Shown: in pieces, positions 51,165 through 59,126 of the stretch | How positions within the stretch are numbered: the first letter of the stretch is position 1 | Layout: each line of letters starts with the position of its first letter | From: JANQPA01 sp964548175 | Lineage (GTDB): Bacteria > Bacteroidota > Bacteroidia > Chitinophagales > Saprospiraceae | Direction: 5' to 3' | Assembly (NCBI GenBank): GCA_964548175.1 | Contig: CAZJQS010000001.1 | Coordinates: 1 to 64,000, forward strand | DNA length: 64,000 bases | Notes under the pieces: generated by a model | The model's input: only the letters and a program-made list of their open reading frames with translations | What the model was told of the DNA's origin: nothing | Database searches by the model: none | Position numbers and translations under genes: made by a program

Positions 51165-52358
51165 ATGGCTCATCACCAAGTATTAATTGTAGGCGGAGGT
51201 ACTGCAGGGCTTACCGTAGGCGCCATGCTCCGCAACAGAGAAGATGCTCCTGAGGTAACCATCATCGATCCAAGTGAAAAACATTACTATCAACCCATAT
51301 GGACATTAGTTGGGGCTGGTGTTTTCCCAAAAGAGGATTCCATGCGTAACGAGGCCGACTTTATCCCCCCCGGCGCCGAATGGATAAAGGATGCCGTGGC
51401 TACTTTTGACCCGGATAACAACAGCGTCACCCTGGAAAGCGGCGAAAAACATACTTACGACGTCCTTGTCGTGGCGGCGGGTATTCAGATCGACTGGGAC
51501 GGGATCCCTGGGCTGGCGGAAAGTGTAGGCAAGCCTGGCACCGGCGTTTGCAGCAATTATTCCTACGAAACGGTCGACAGCACTTTTGAGAACATCAGAA
51601 ACCTGAAGAAAGGCACCGCGCTGTTCACTCATCCTTCCGGCGCCATCAAGTGTGGCGGCGCCCCCATCAAGATCACCTTCCTGGCTTCCGATTACTGGCG
51701 AAGGCATGGGGTTGGCAATCAGATCACCAAAAAGTTCATCAAAGGTGGCGGGGGTATTTTTGGCGTTCCTAAGTATGCAAAAACACTAACAGAGGTTTCT
51801 GACCGGTACAATATTGAGCGGGTATGGAATACTGATTTGATAGAAATCCGGCCAGATAAGAAGGAGGCTGTTTTTAAGAATAATAAAACGGGTGAAGAAT
51901 CGGTTGAAAAGTATGATATGCTTCATGTTTCCCCTCTGATGAGCGCACCGGATTCCATCAAGAAAAGCCCCCTGGCAGCCGAATCGGGCTGGGTTGAGGT
52001 GGATAAGGAAACTACTCAACATACGCGTTACCCGAATGTATTTGCCTTGGGAGATTGCAGTAATCTGCCCACCTCTAAAACAGGGGCGGCTATCCGTAAG
52101 CAAGCTCCGGTAACGGTTTGCAACATCATGTCTTTCTTCTCGGGATGTAATCTCAACAGGCGCTATGATGGCTACACTTCCTGTCCTTTAGTCACCGGAT
52201 ACGGTAGTCTTATCATGGCCGAGTTCGATTACAACAACGAACCTGCAGAAACCTTCCCTTTTGATCAATCGAAAGAGCGCTACAGTATGTATGCGTTGAA
52301 GGCCTACGGCCTGCCGAGGATGTATTGGCATGGGATGTTGAGAGGGAGAGAGTTTTAG
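51165..52358 (+). CDS. sqr: Sulfide:quinone oxidoreductase
   Basis: A 397-residue flavoprotein of the eukaryote-type SQR family. It oxidises sulfide and passes electrons to quinone. The N-terminal FAD motif GGGTAGLTVGAMLR is at 10-23. Cysteines that may be redox-active lie in SGAIKCGGAP and CNIMSFF (with SGCNLNRRYDGYTSCPLV). The second dinucleotide-contact region is NVFALGDCSNLP. Family membership is strong, but the catalytic Cys pair should be checked by alignment. A very strong terminator follows the gene. Confidence 0.9.
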   Translation: MAHHQVLIVGGGTAGLTVGAMLRNREDAPEVTIIDPSEKHYYQPIWTLVGAGVFPKEDSMRNEADFIPPGAEWIKDAVATFDPDNNSVTLESGEKHTYDVLVVAAGIQIDWDGIPGLAESVGKPGTGVCSNYSYETVDSTFENIRNLKKGTALFTHPSGAIKCGGAPIKITFLASDYWRRHGVGNQITKKFIKGGGGIFGVPKYAKTLTEVSDRYNIERVWNTDLIEIRPDKKEAVFKNNKTGEESVEKYDMLHVSPLMSAPDSIKKSPLAAESGWVEVDKETTQHTRYPNVFALGDCSNLPTSKTGAAIRKQAPVTVCNIMSFFSGCNLNRRYDGYTSCPLVTGYGSLIMAEFDYNNEPAETFPFDQSKERYSMYALKAYGLPRMYWHGMLRGREF

Positions 52359-52359
52359 T

Positions 52360-52396
52360 AAAAAAGCTTCATCCCCGATTGGGATGAAGCTTTTTT
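52360..52396 (+). terminator. Strong Rho-independent terminator after SQR
   Basis: AAAAAAGCTTCATCCC (52360-52375) pairs perfectly with GGGATGAAGCTTTTTT (52381-52396), with a 5-nt loop. Its A/T-flanked symmetry makes it bidirectional. Confidence 0.9.
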
Positions 52397-52454
52397 AAAC
52401 ATTTAAAATGGTCTAAGAACAAGTTCAAAATCTTCAGGATTTCCTACAAAGAGA

Positions 52455-54005
52455 TCAATTGACATTAACCGTCAAAACAACAGGTACAATCTTTCCATCA
52501 CTGCGAGTGCTGATGTCAAATCCCATCTGATCTTGGCGGTAAGTGATATCCGGCAGCGGAACCATGAATTTGTCCAGCAGTTCTAACAACCGGTTCTTCA
52601 GGCGGTCTTTTTGTTGGGATAGCTGATCGCACAGGTAGTCGATGTATTTGGGTTTGATCTTTTGAGTGGAAAAAAGGACCACCAGGTGATCTTTACCAGG
52701 ATGAGATAATTTCAAACCTGAGTTTTCAGAAGGAATCGTCAAAAGAGAACCGCTGCTGAGCAGCAGGGCCGACTCATTTTGTCCTTTAAAGGCTTCGTTG
52801 TACTCCTCTGATTTGGGAAAATGAATTTCCGCCTTACCGAGGGCGTCAACGCTGAAAACGTAGATGTAGCCGTTGTCGAATCCGCTTTGGACATACAGTT
52901 GGAAAATATCGCCGGTCTGCTGGTGGAGTGTATAATAGTCAGTCATCAATTGAACATCCGCTTCAATAAAAACGGGAGCACCATTCTCTATTTTTCCGGT
53001 AAACTGCCGGAAGCCGAACGCCCCTTTCAGTGACCTCAACGCTGCTGCTTCCGCTTCGACTTCCGCTTCCTCGACTTTCTCCTCCGGGGTAGTATCCAAA
53101 TTAAAATCTATGGGCTTCCCATCCGACAGCATAATGGCATAGGCATGCCGACAGTACTCCGCAAAATGAGCATAACGCACCCAGATAAACCCCCTATCAC
53201 CCCAGTTTTTTCCCCAGCTGTTCATCAGCTTAAAAGCGCCCTTCATGTCATTAGGAACCGGGACGCCAGGTTTATCGAAGCGATCATCGTCGTATCCGAC
53301 CACCACCATGGCGTGCCCGCCGGCATAGTTGGTGTCGCCGATGGAGGGGAACCAGCTTGTGACATTCTCTCCGATGTTATAAAAATTGTTAAGGATCTTC
53401 ATCCCGACGATTACCGGCTTTTTCTGAGCTAAAACCAGCTTGGTGTTTCTGATCTTCTCCTCTGCAGCAGCTTCCTTTTCGAAGAGGGGAATATAGTCTT
53501 CGATCCGATAAGCCGCTGCTTTCTCGAATAAATAATCCGGGACTTCCTTGGGGCAGTCATTGGGATCCGTATCAAAATCCCTGGCCAGACAGTTGCCTTT
53601 TTCCTGCAGCAGTCCCAGGGCCTGTGGCATGGTCAGCCCCATATTGCAATTGTCTTCAATGATCTGATTGTAAATAAAAAGGGCAGAATTGGCCCTTTCG
53701 GAAATGGTGTTTTTATCGGTCCACTGGTTTTTAATGGCGCGCTCAATCGTCATGGCAGCATAACCGGCCGACCAACCTACACAGGAAGCAATGTCCCCCT
53801 GATGACGCACTTCCGGACAAAAAGAACTCAGATCCACCTTCCGGCTTATCGACTTCTGTCCAGTGGATATCTGAATGTTTTTGGAGGTATGGGACAAGTC
53901 GTCATACTCCTCATCATCAAGTATGAGGCCGGTAGCGTAAGGCGCCTGCCCGTATACAGCCGGAAACAGAAACAGAAGACTGCAAAGTAGTGCGAAAAAT
54001 TTCAT
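52455..54005 (-). CDS. Papain-like C1 cysteine protease
   Basis: 516 residues from the ATG at 54005. The longer reading from 54080 would run through the palindromic repeat. Signal peptide (MKFFALLCSLLFLFPAVYG). The catalytic domain has Q69 in VRHQGDIASC, nucleophile C75 (ASCVGWSAGY), H231 in GGHAMVVVGYDD and N262 in NSWGKNWGDRGFIWVRY. A linker of Glu/Ala repeats (EEKVEEAEVEAEAA) leads to a C-terminal beta domain resembling DUF4384 (NGYIYVFSVDALGKAEIHFP). It is exported to the periplasm or surface and needs no T9SS domain. Heptamer repeats lie directly before the start. Confidence 0.9.
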   Translation of the reverse strand: MKFFALLCSLLFLFPAVYGQAPYATGLILDDEEYDDLSHTSKNIQISTGQKSISRKVDLSSFCPEVRHQGDIASCVGWSAGYAAMTIERAIKNQWTDKNTISERANSALFIYNQIIEDNCNMGLTMPQALGLLQEKGNCLARDFDTDPNDCPKEVPDYLFEKAAAYRIEDYIPLFEKEAAAEEKIRNTKLVLAQKKPVIVGMKILNNFYNIGENVTSWFPSIGDTNYAGGHAMVVVGYDDDRFDKPGVPVPNDMKGAFKLMNSWGKNWGDRGFIWVRYAHFAEYCRHAYAIMLSDGKPIDFNLDTTPEEKVEEAEVEAEAAALRSLKGAFGFRQFTGKIENGAPVFIEADVQLMTDYYTLHQQTGDIFQLYVQSGFDNGYIYVFSVDALGKAEIHFPKSEEYNEAFKGQNESALLLSSGSLLTIPSENSGLKLSHPGKDHLVVLFSTQKIKPKYIDYLCDQLSQQKDRLKNRLLELLDKFMVPLPDITYRQDQMGFDISTRSDGKIVPVVLTVNVN

Positions 54006-54006
54006 A

Positions 54007-54027
54007 TTGGTTGTTGGTTGTTGGTTG
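54007..54027. repeat. Three tandem heptamers at the C1 protease start
   Basis: TTGGTTG occurs three times in a row on the plus strand (54007-54027), reading (CAACCAA)x3 immediately before the protease ATG. Slippage would change the leader by 7 nt. Confidence 0.7.
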
Positions 54028-54043
54028 AGTAAGCAAGCCATTT

Positions 54044-54135
54044 CAAATATAAGTTTTGTTGGCGCCTTATACGCCAACAAAACTTATATTCGAAGATTAT
54101 TTGCCGCCCCGGGGCGGCAAATAATCTTCGAATAT
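54044..54135. repeat. Compound palindromic repeat, copy B
   Basis: Hairpin 1: 54046-54064 pairs with 54072-54090 (19 bp, 7-nt loop). Hairpin 2: a perfect 50-bp palindrome 54086-54135 with no loop, centred on CCCCGGGG. Read on the minus strand it matches the two hairpins at 1-80. It is directly followed by the 32-nt block 54131-54162 also found at 59049-59080. Confidence 0.9.
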
Positions 54136-54162
54136 TTTCGTGTAAGCGCTTAACTGATAACC
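54131..54162 (+). repeat. 32-nt flank shared with the element at 59 kb
   Basis: AATATTTTCGTGTAAGCGCT followed by TAACTGATAACC. Positions 59049-59080 carry the same 32-nt block with 5 differences (27/32 identical), likewise directly following a palindromic structure. Confidence 0.7.
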
Positions 54163-54171
54163 AAATATACC

Positions 54172-55215
54172 TTATCGTACATAAAATTTGCAAAATACCT
54201 CGTGGTATTGTCCACACTTGTCTTTGATGCGCACTTTAAGGTTATAAGTCCCTCTCTTCAAGTTCCGCAGGTAGCTATCGCTGTTGCCGCTGCCCTTGCA
54301 CCATTCGTAGGGATATTGGCTTTCCTTGCGTACGAGTTTGTTATTCACATAAAGCTCCATGAATTCGATATCCTGATATTTTTTAGGATCTACGCGCACA
54401 TAAACGTCGGCGTTGTAATCATAAGAGCCATTATTTTTAGGGTACTTAAACCAGGCCTGGTAATCACAATTACCTGCGGGAGGATGGTTTTCATCTCCTT
54501 TGACATAAAAAATACAGTACTTCTCATGGTATTGGCCACACTTATCCTTGATGCGTACTTTCAGTTTATACGTTCCGGGCTTCATGTTGCGCAGGTAGCC
54601 GTCGCTGTTGCCGCTGCCTTTGCACCATTCGTAGGGATATTGGCTTTCCTTGCGTACAAGTTTGTCGTTCAGATACAACTCCATGAATTCAATATCCTGA
54701 TATTTCTTGGCATCAACGCGCACATAAACGTCTTTGCCAGCCGTGTAAGAACCCTTGTCCTGTGGGTATTTGAACCAGGAGCCCCATTCGCAGTTACCTA
54801 TGGGGTCGTTATGCCCGCCGCCTTTGACATAAAAAGTACAGTACTTCTCATGGTATTGGCCACACTTATCCTTGATGCGTACTTTCAGTTTATACGTTCC
54901 GGGCTTCATGTTGCGCAGGTAGCCGTCGCTGTTGCCGCTGCCTTTGCACCATTCGTAGGGATATTGGCTTTCCTTGCGTACAAGTTTGTCGTTCAGATAC
55001 AACTCCATGAATTCAATATCCTGGTATTTCTTGGCGTCTACGCGCACGTACACATCTTTACCGGCCGGGTAGGAACCCTTGTCCTGAGGGTATTTGAACC
55101 AGGAGTCCCAGGTGCAATAGGAGTTTTCGTCCGCAAAAGTCATCGTATTGCCGGCTGACAAGTGGTTGGTGAAAAGTGCGGCGGCGAAAATGAATAGTAA
55201 TACAAGCTTTTTCAT
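54172..55215 (-). CDS. Secreted triple Ig-like repeat protein
   Basis: 347 residues. Signal peptide 1-21 (LVLLFIFAAALFTNHLSAG). Three tandem modules of 108 residues follow, starting near residues 34, 142 and 250. Each has the pattern WFKYPxxxGSYxAGKDVYVRVD, YQDIEFMELYLNDKLVR and GTYKLKVRIKDKCGQYHE. The four Cys per module suggest disulfide-bonded Ig-like folds. Modules 1 and 2 share a 187-nt block that appears identical at DNA level (54513-54699 and 54837-55023), and module 3 is diverged. Probably a surface adhesin or envelope ligand. It lies between the C1 protease and the next hypothetical. Confidence 0.8.
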   Translation of the reverse strand: MKKLVLLFIFAAALFTNHLSAGNTMTFADENSYCTWDSWFKYPQDKGSYPAGKDVYVRVDAKKYQDIEFMELYLNDKLVRKESQYPYEWCKGSGNSDGYLRNMKPGTYKLKVRIKDKCGQYHEKYCTFYVKGGGHNDPIGNCEWGSWFKYPQDKGSYTAGKDVYVRVDAKKYQDIEFMELYLNDKLVRKESQYPYEWCKGSGNSDGYLRNMKPGTYKLKVRIKDKCGQYHEKYCIFYVKGDENHPPAGNCDYQAWFKYPKNNGSYDYNADVYVRVDPKKYQDIEFMELYVNNKLVRKESQYPYEWCKGSGNSDSYLRNLKRGTYNLKVRIKDKCGQYHEVFCKFYVR

Positions 55216-55406
55216 GATTTTTTGAAGTTAAAATTTAAGTGATTTTGATGTTCTGACCTGAAGGGTCAGGGAAAAGAGAAATGTAAGTAGGAAGAGAAAA
55301 AAAAACGGATGTTGCCGCGGCAGCATCCGTTTTTTAGTTTTCAGAAGACGGTAAACACCCAAACTAAAGTGGGCGAATTCATCCGCTTTGAGCAGATTGG
55401 GCTTTA

Positions 55407-56237
55407 CTAGTTGTTATTTTTCTTTTTTGCTTTTGTTTCTTTTTTTTCCTCAACGAAAGGATTCATTTCGTAAGTTTCCTCATCTGAATACTGGTCATTT
55501 TGCATAGCCTGTTCGTAAATATCACCCTCACTGATCTCGATATCTATCCAGTCTTTAAACTTGTAAGGCTCAATGAAAAAAGCCTGGAGGTGTTCCTCTT
55601 TGACCTGGTGCATTTGGAATTTAGCAGCAGAGATGTAGTTGGTAAAGTCCACGGCCAGTTTGATCATTCCAAAGATAGCGGCCAGTGGAACGGCCGAATA
55701 CATATCGCTGCCGGTTGCTTCGGCGACTACTCTTTCAAAATTCTGTGAATAATCGTCTTTTAATTCACTCAATTTGTACTGGAGGGAGTTGGAGTACATT
55801 TCCGGCTGGCTGCGGATAGCTTTGAGCTTTTTGCGATCCATGAAATCATTCTTGATGTCCAGCAGCAGCATGTTAAACTGATCGGCAACGGTGCTATAGG
55901 CCTTTTTTACTCTGGCCACTTCAGAGGGCGGCAGAACCTGCGAATGTGCCTTAAAGGTAGCGGCCAGGATTTCAGCTTCCAGCTTAATTTCCTTGTACTT
56001 TTCCATAAATTCGGTTTGCAGGAAGCCTTCTAAAGCCTTGTCAATTTTATTTTGAGATCTGGCCATGGTAGCCATCTCATCCCCTTCCAGCATGATGCCT
56101 CTGATGTGGAGAAGTTTTTCTTCAAAGGACATTTTCTCGACGTATCCTTCTTCGTAATATTCCTGGGCCTTTGTTTGATAGCAGCCGAGGCATAAGGCAA
56201 GCAAGAGAAAAACGATGGGTAAAGTACTAGTTTTCAT
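55407..56237 (-). CDS. Secreted helical hypothetical protein
   Basis: About 276 residues from ATG 56237. Signal peptide LPIVFLLLALCLGCYQTKAQ, cleavable after KAQ or, if read as lipoprotein, at LGC. The mature part is all-helical (KALEGFLQTEFMEKYKEIKLEAEIL, RKKLKAIRSQPEMYSNSL) and rich in charged residues, with a Lys/Asn-rich C-terminus (KKETKAKKKNNN). It may be a coiled-coil periplasmic protein. No domain is recognised. It is divergent from the next gene pair. Confidence 0.65.
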   Translation of the reverse strand: MKTSTLPIVFLLLALCLGCYQTKAQEYYEEGYVEKMSFEEKLLHIRGIMLEGDEMATMARSQNKIDKALEGFLQTEFMEKYKEIKLEAEILAATFKAHSQVLPPSEVARVKKAYSTVADQFNMLLLDIKNDFMDRKKLKAIRSQPEMYSNSLQYKLSELKDDYSQNFERVVAEATGSDMYSAVPLAAIFGMIKLAVDFTNYISAAKFQMHQVKEEHLQAFFIEPYKFKDWIDIEISEGDIYEQAMQNDQYSDEETYEMNPFVEEKKETKAKKKNNN

Positions 56238-56337
56238 TTCTTTATTTTTTATGGCGGTTAAGTGCTTTAACAAAAATATTGAAAAATAATTTATCGCCCA
56301 TTCCAAATATACAAATCCTGCGTTCTTATTTTTCACC

Positions 56338-56717
56338 CTTTCGGGTGATTATTTCTTTAAAAACAATGGCGAATTTTAGAGTCATTAAGTACCTGAACGA
56401 TAAGAGATGTCGCATGGGAGCTGCCAAAAGGCAGCTGCATAGATTGTCTATTTGGCCGATACGAATGATTTATCCATTCACTACCTACACTGTAGAGTGT
56501 ACCAAGCGATAAAAATGTAATGCTGGAAGGCAGCTGTTGAAGGGTAGCGTTTTTTCCTTTTTTCTAATTGTAGCCTCCAACAAGAAACTTATTTCATTAA
56601 ATTTGAACTGACGTTAAGCAGGGCGCAACATCGTAAAAAAAAGCTACTGCCCGAAACGCCGGAAAACCTGGATGGAGTGATCATAACCATCTGTCTATGA
56701 ACCATATTGCTTTCAAA
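56338..56717. other. Divergent intergenic region
   Basis: 380 bp between oppositely transcribed secreted proteins. Small hairpins lie at 56333-56348 (TCACCC/GGGTGA) and 56419-56436 (AGCTGCC/GGCAGCT). It likely holds both promoters. The 77-codon plus-strand ORF 56279-56512 through it is not convincing. Confidence 0.5.
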
Positions 56718-57824
56718 ATGAAAACGAAATCATTTTTTTGCTTCTTCTATTTTAGTCTTCTCCTATACGCCCCAACAGCATCCTATTCTCAGGTTCTGGA
56801 TTATATGGATATCCACCTTAAAGTCACCGAAAAGGTTGCCGACCGGCAGCAGCCCTTGTCCAATACCAGACTCAAGATTTCTGATTACGGAGAAGTGACC
56901 ACGGACGCCAGCGGGCAGTACACGTTTCCTTATGCCATCAGAAAAGATGTTGATCCCGGCATATTGATCAGTATTTTCTCAGGAGAACACAAAATGCTCA
57001 GGCCACTGGATGGGTCCATAAGCGTCGATACGGCACGCGAAGAGATGTACATCGAGCTGCTCGTGGTCAATATGGCCGAAGAAAGCGAAGCCTTCAAAAA
57101 GAGGATCAATGATCTGGAAAGCAGGCTTTCCAGGCTGAAAGCCAAAAACGAACTTACCCAGCGCCAGTTGAACGAGATCAACAATCAACTGCTGGACACC
57201 ATTATGTACTTCGAAGCCGTCAAAAAGGAACTGGAAAGAGAAATTCAGGATTATCAAAACCTAACTGAGGAGCAGAAAAAAGAGATCGAAGCCCAGCAAC
57301 AACAGATTGCAGACCTGGAGCAAAAGGTAGATCAGCTGACCTATGAGCTCGAAGCAGCTCTGGAAGAAAGGTATATGCGCAAAAATGAGTACTTCAAAAA
57401 CATCTCCTCCAATCTGCTCGGTTACCTTCGTAAGGTCAAAGACCTTAGGGATCACCTCCCCTACATCAGCACCTACTTTGCCTCCGGCAGCTTCAAAAAT
57501 TACGAACGGGACATCAACGGATACAACGAACAGTATGAAAAATTTGACAACAACCAATTAGACTACCTCGAAGGCGTAAAGCATTACTGGGAGAACAGAT
57601 CCTTGTCCGGAGAAGTCGAAGATCTATTTAGTTTCATTGCCAAAGGCATGCATTACGATCAGGTCTACAAAACAACAATGGACATTATGGCTGAGGTGAG
57701 CAATCAAAGGCCCAAAAAGGCCCAGAAGGCCGCTTCCGAAGCCTATGAAGATCTTTCTATTAATTTAAGAAAACTGGAAAAAGACATTAACAACGTGCTG
57801 TCAGCGCTCCGAAAAAATCTTTAA
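56718..57824 (+). CDS. Secreted protein: carboxypeptidase-regulatory-like domain plus coiled coil
   Basis: About 368 residues from ATG 56718. Signal peptide (FCFFYFSLLLYAPTASYSQ). A short beta domain (about 25-115, with YMDIHLKVTEKVADRQQPLS and TTDASGQYTFPY) resembles the carboxypeptidase-regulatory-like (CarboxypepD_reg) fold. A heptad-rich coiled coil follows (about 120-235, KKRINDLESRLSRLKAKNEL), then a helical C-terminal half. Its job may be scaffolding in the periplasm or at the surface. It is first of a two-gene unit with the lipoprotein, 35 bp away. Confidence 0.7.
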   Translation: MKTKSFFCFFYFSLLLYAPTASYSQVLDYMDIHLKVTEKVADRQQPLSNTRLKISDYGEVTTDASGQYTFPYAIRKDVDPGILISIFSGEHKMLRPLDGSISVDTAREEMYIELLVVNMAEESEAFKKRINDLESRLSRLKAKNELTQRQLNEINNQLLDTIMYFEAVKKELEREIQDYQNLTEEQKKEIEAQQQQIADLEQKVDQLTYELEAALEERYMRKNEYFKNISSNLLGYLRKVKDLRDHLPYISTYFASGSFKNYERDINGYNEQYEKFDNNQLDYLEGVKHYWENRSLSGEVEDLFSFIAKGMHYDQVYKTTMDIMAEVSNQRPKKAQKAASEAYEDLSINLRKLEKDINNVLSALRKNL

Positions 57825-57859
57825 CACCCTTTTTTACCAAAAATCTAAATAATAAAAAA

Positions 57860-58774
57860 ATGATAAAAAAATCGACGACCCTTTTCATGGCCATGGCAGT
57901 TTTGCTGGGGCTGCAAAACTGCAACCCTGACTGCGACGCCGTACAAACAGCCAATATAGTTGTGCCTCCCGGGCCATATGAGAAAGGAACAGAACTGGCG
58001 ATCACCGCAAATACTCCCGAGGTCATCGAAGGACGAAAGATCTTTGTTTCTGCCAGGAGTCTGGGCTCTACAGGCCAAACAACAGAACTGCCGGCCCGCT
58101 TCGTGGAAGAACTGAATGCTGCGGTTGTCCAATTACCGGAAGAAACCAATAGCGAACTACAGTTTCTCATTGAGGATCCGGACTGCGGCAACCTGGTGCC
58201 CATCGGGACGACATCCAGGGTTGTGGAATCTTCCTTTTTTATTGACAATCCGTTTTTTGTGACGCCCATTCCGCCGCTGGTGATCGTGCCTACGCCTCCG
58301 GTAGCGCCTCCGCCTGCCGTGGTGAATGCCTGGTTTAGCCCGAACAATCGCGACTATTGTATCTGGTTCAACCCGACTTTTGAGACGCTGAGTGACGGCA
58401 CCGTCGTGGAATTACCAACACTGATTCCTATGGGCTCTCCTAATGGTATCGGCCCTGTAAACGGAAGTGCTGAGTTGGCCGTGGGTTGCAGCAATACCGG
58501 CCCTGAAGAGGATCGCCTCTACCACAACAATCCCGTCACGGGCATTATCGATAAAGAAAACAACATCATTCGCATTACTATTGACCGGACCAGCAAGAAC
58601 CTCGGCACAGAAGAGTTTGTAGGCCAATTCATCGATCCAAGAAATATGCCTCCCGGAACAGATTACAACATCGGCGGCACCTGTACCGGCAACGGTGATC
58701 GCAAACCTAACATCATGTACCTGGTTTCCTTGAAAACAGGCAGGCAGATGATCTTGTTCCGGGGCTTAGATTAG
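57860..58774 (+). CDS. Hypothetical lipoprotein
   Basis: 304 residues with lipoprotein signal MIKKSTTLFMAMAVLLGL and lipobox LQNC. The first 120 residues form beta-rich repeats (ANIVVPPGPYEKGTELAI, a PKD/Ig-like flavour). A Pro-rich spacer follows (PTPPVAPPPAV), then a Cys-containing C-terminal domain (NRDYCIWFNPTFETL). It follows the coiled-coil gene by 35 bp, suggesting an operon. Function unknown. It would be lipid-anchored to the outer membrane facing either side. Confidence 0.65.
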   Translation: MIKKSTTLFMAMAVLLGLQNCNPDCDAVQTANIVVPPGPYEKGTELAITANTPEVIEGRKIFVSARSLGSTGQTTELPARFVEELNAAVVQLPEETNSELQFLIEDPDCGNLVPIGTTSRVVESSFFIDNPFFVTPIPPLVIVPTPPVAPPPAVVNAWFSPNNRDYCIWFNPTFETLSDGTVVELPTLIPMGSPNGIGPVNGSAELAVGCSNTGPEEDRLYHNNPVTGIIDKENNIIRITIDRTSKNLGTEEFVGQFIDPRNMPPGTDYNIGGTCTGNGDRKPNIMYLVSLKTGRQMILFRGLD

Positions 58775-58854
58775 CATGATAGCTGCGATTTAGCGAGGCC
58801 AGATGTGATCAGGCGGGTGGTTTATGGTTAATCGTTACACGATCCCGAAACCCG

Positions 58855-59050
58855 TTTTTTGAATAGGGGTTGTGTAAAAAGTCTTCGTATTTCGCGCAGC
58901 TAATAAAATTCTTTTTTGAGTGTTTTGCCGAAGAAAATTTGTGATTTTCTTCGGCAAAACACTCAAAAAACAGAATCATTTAAGCCGAGCAAACCTGCCG
59001 GCCGTCAGGTGGGAGAAGCAGCTGATTTTACACAACCCCTATTCAAAAAA
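58855..59050. mobile_element. MITE-like palindromic element
   Basis: The arms 58855-58879 and 59026-59050 are a perfect 25-bp inverted repeat (TTTTTTGAATAGGGGTTG to TTGTGTAAAA in the left arm). Inside lies a perfect 27-bp hairpin with 5-nt loop TTGTG: 58912-58938 with 58944-58970. There is no ORF in the element, so it would need a transposase in trans. Target-site duplication is not obvious. It lies between the lipoprotein and the CHAT operon's last gene. Confidence 0.75.
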
Positions 59051-59080
59051 TATTTTCGCGTAAGTGCTTAACGGGTAGCC
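59049..59080 (+). repeat. 32-nt block shared with 54131-54162
   Basis: AATATTTTCGCGTAAGTGCT followed by TAACGGGTAGCC, 27/32 identical to the block next to copy B of the compound palindrome. It directly abuts the right end of the MITE-like element. Confidence 0.7.
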
Positions 59081-59126
59081 GACAACTTAATTTTATAAGC
59101 CTGAAGATCAAATAATTAAATCAGTA

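Noticed and set aside
54202..55158. 318-codon plus-strand ORF opposite the Ig-like repeat gene
   Set aside because: It is the antisense of the triple repeat. Its repeated hydrophobic segments mirror the sense repeats, and the sense product has a signal peptide and disulfide-like Cys pattern.
56279..56512. 77-codon ORF between the helical and coiled-coil genes
   Set aside because: It overlaps the hairpins and leader region, has no signal or domain, and its composition is not protein-like.
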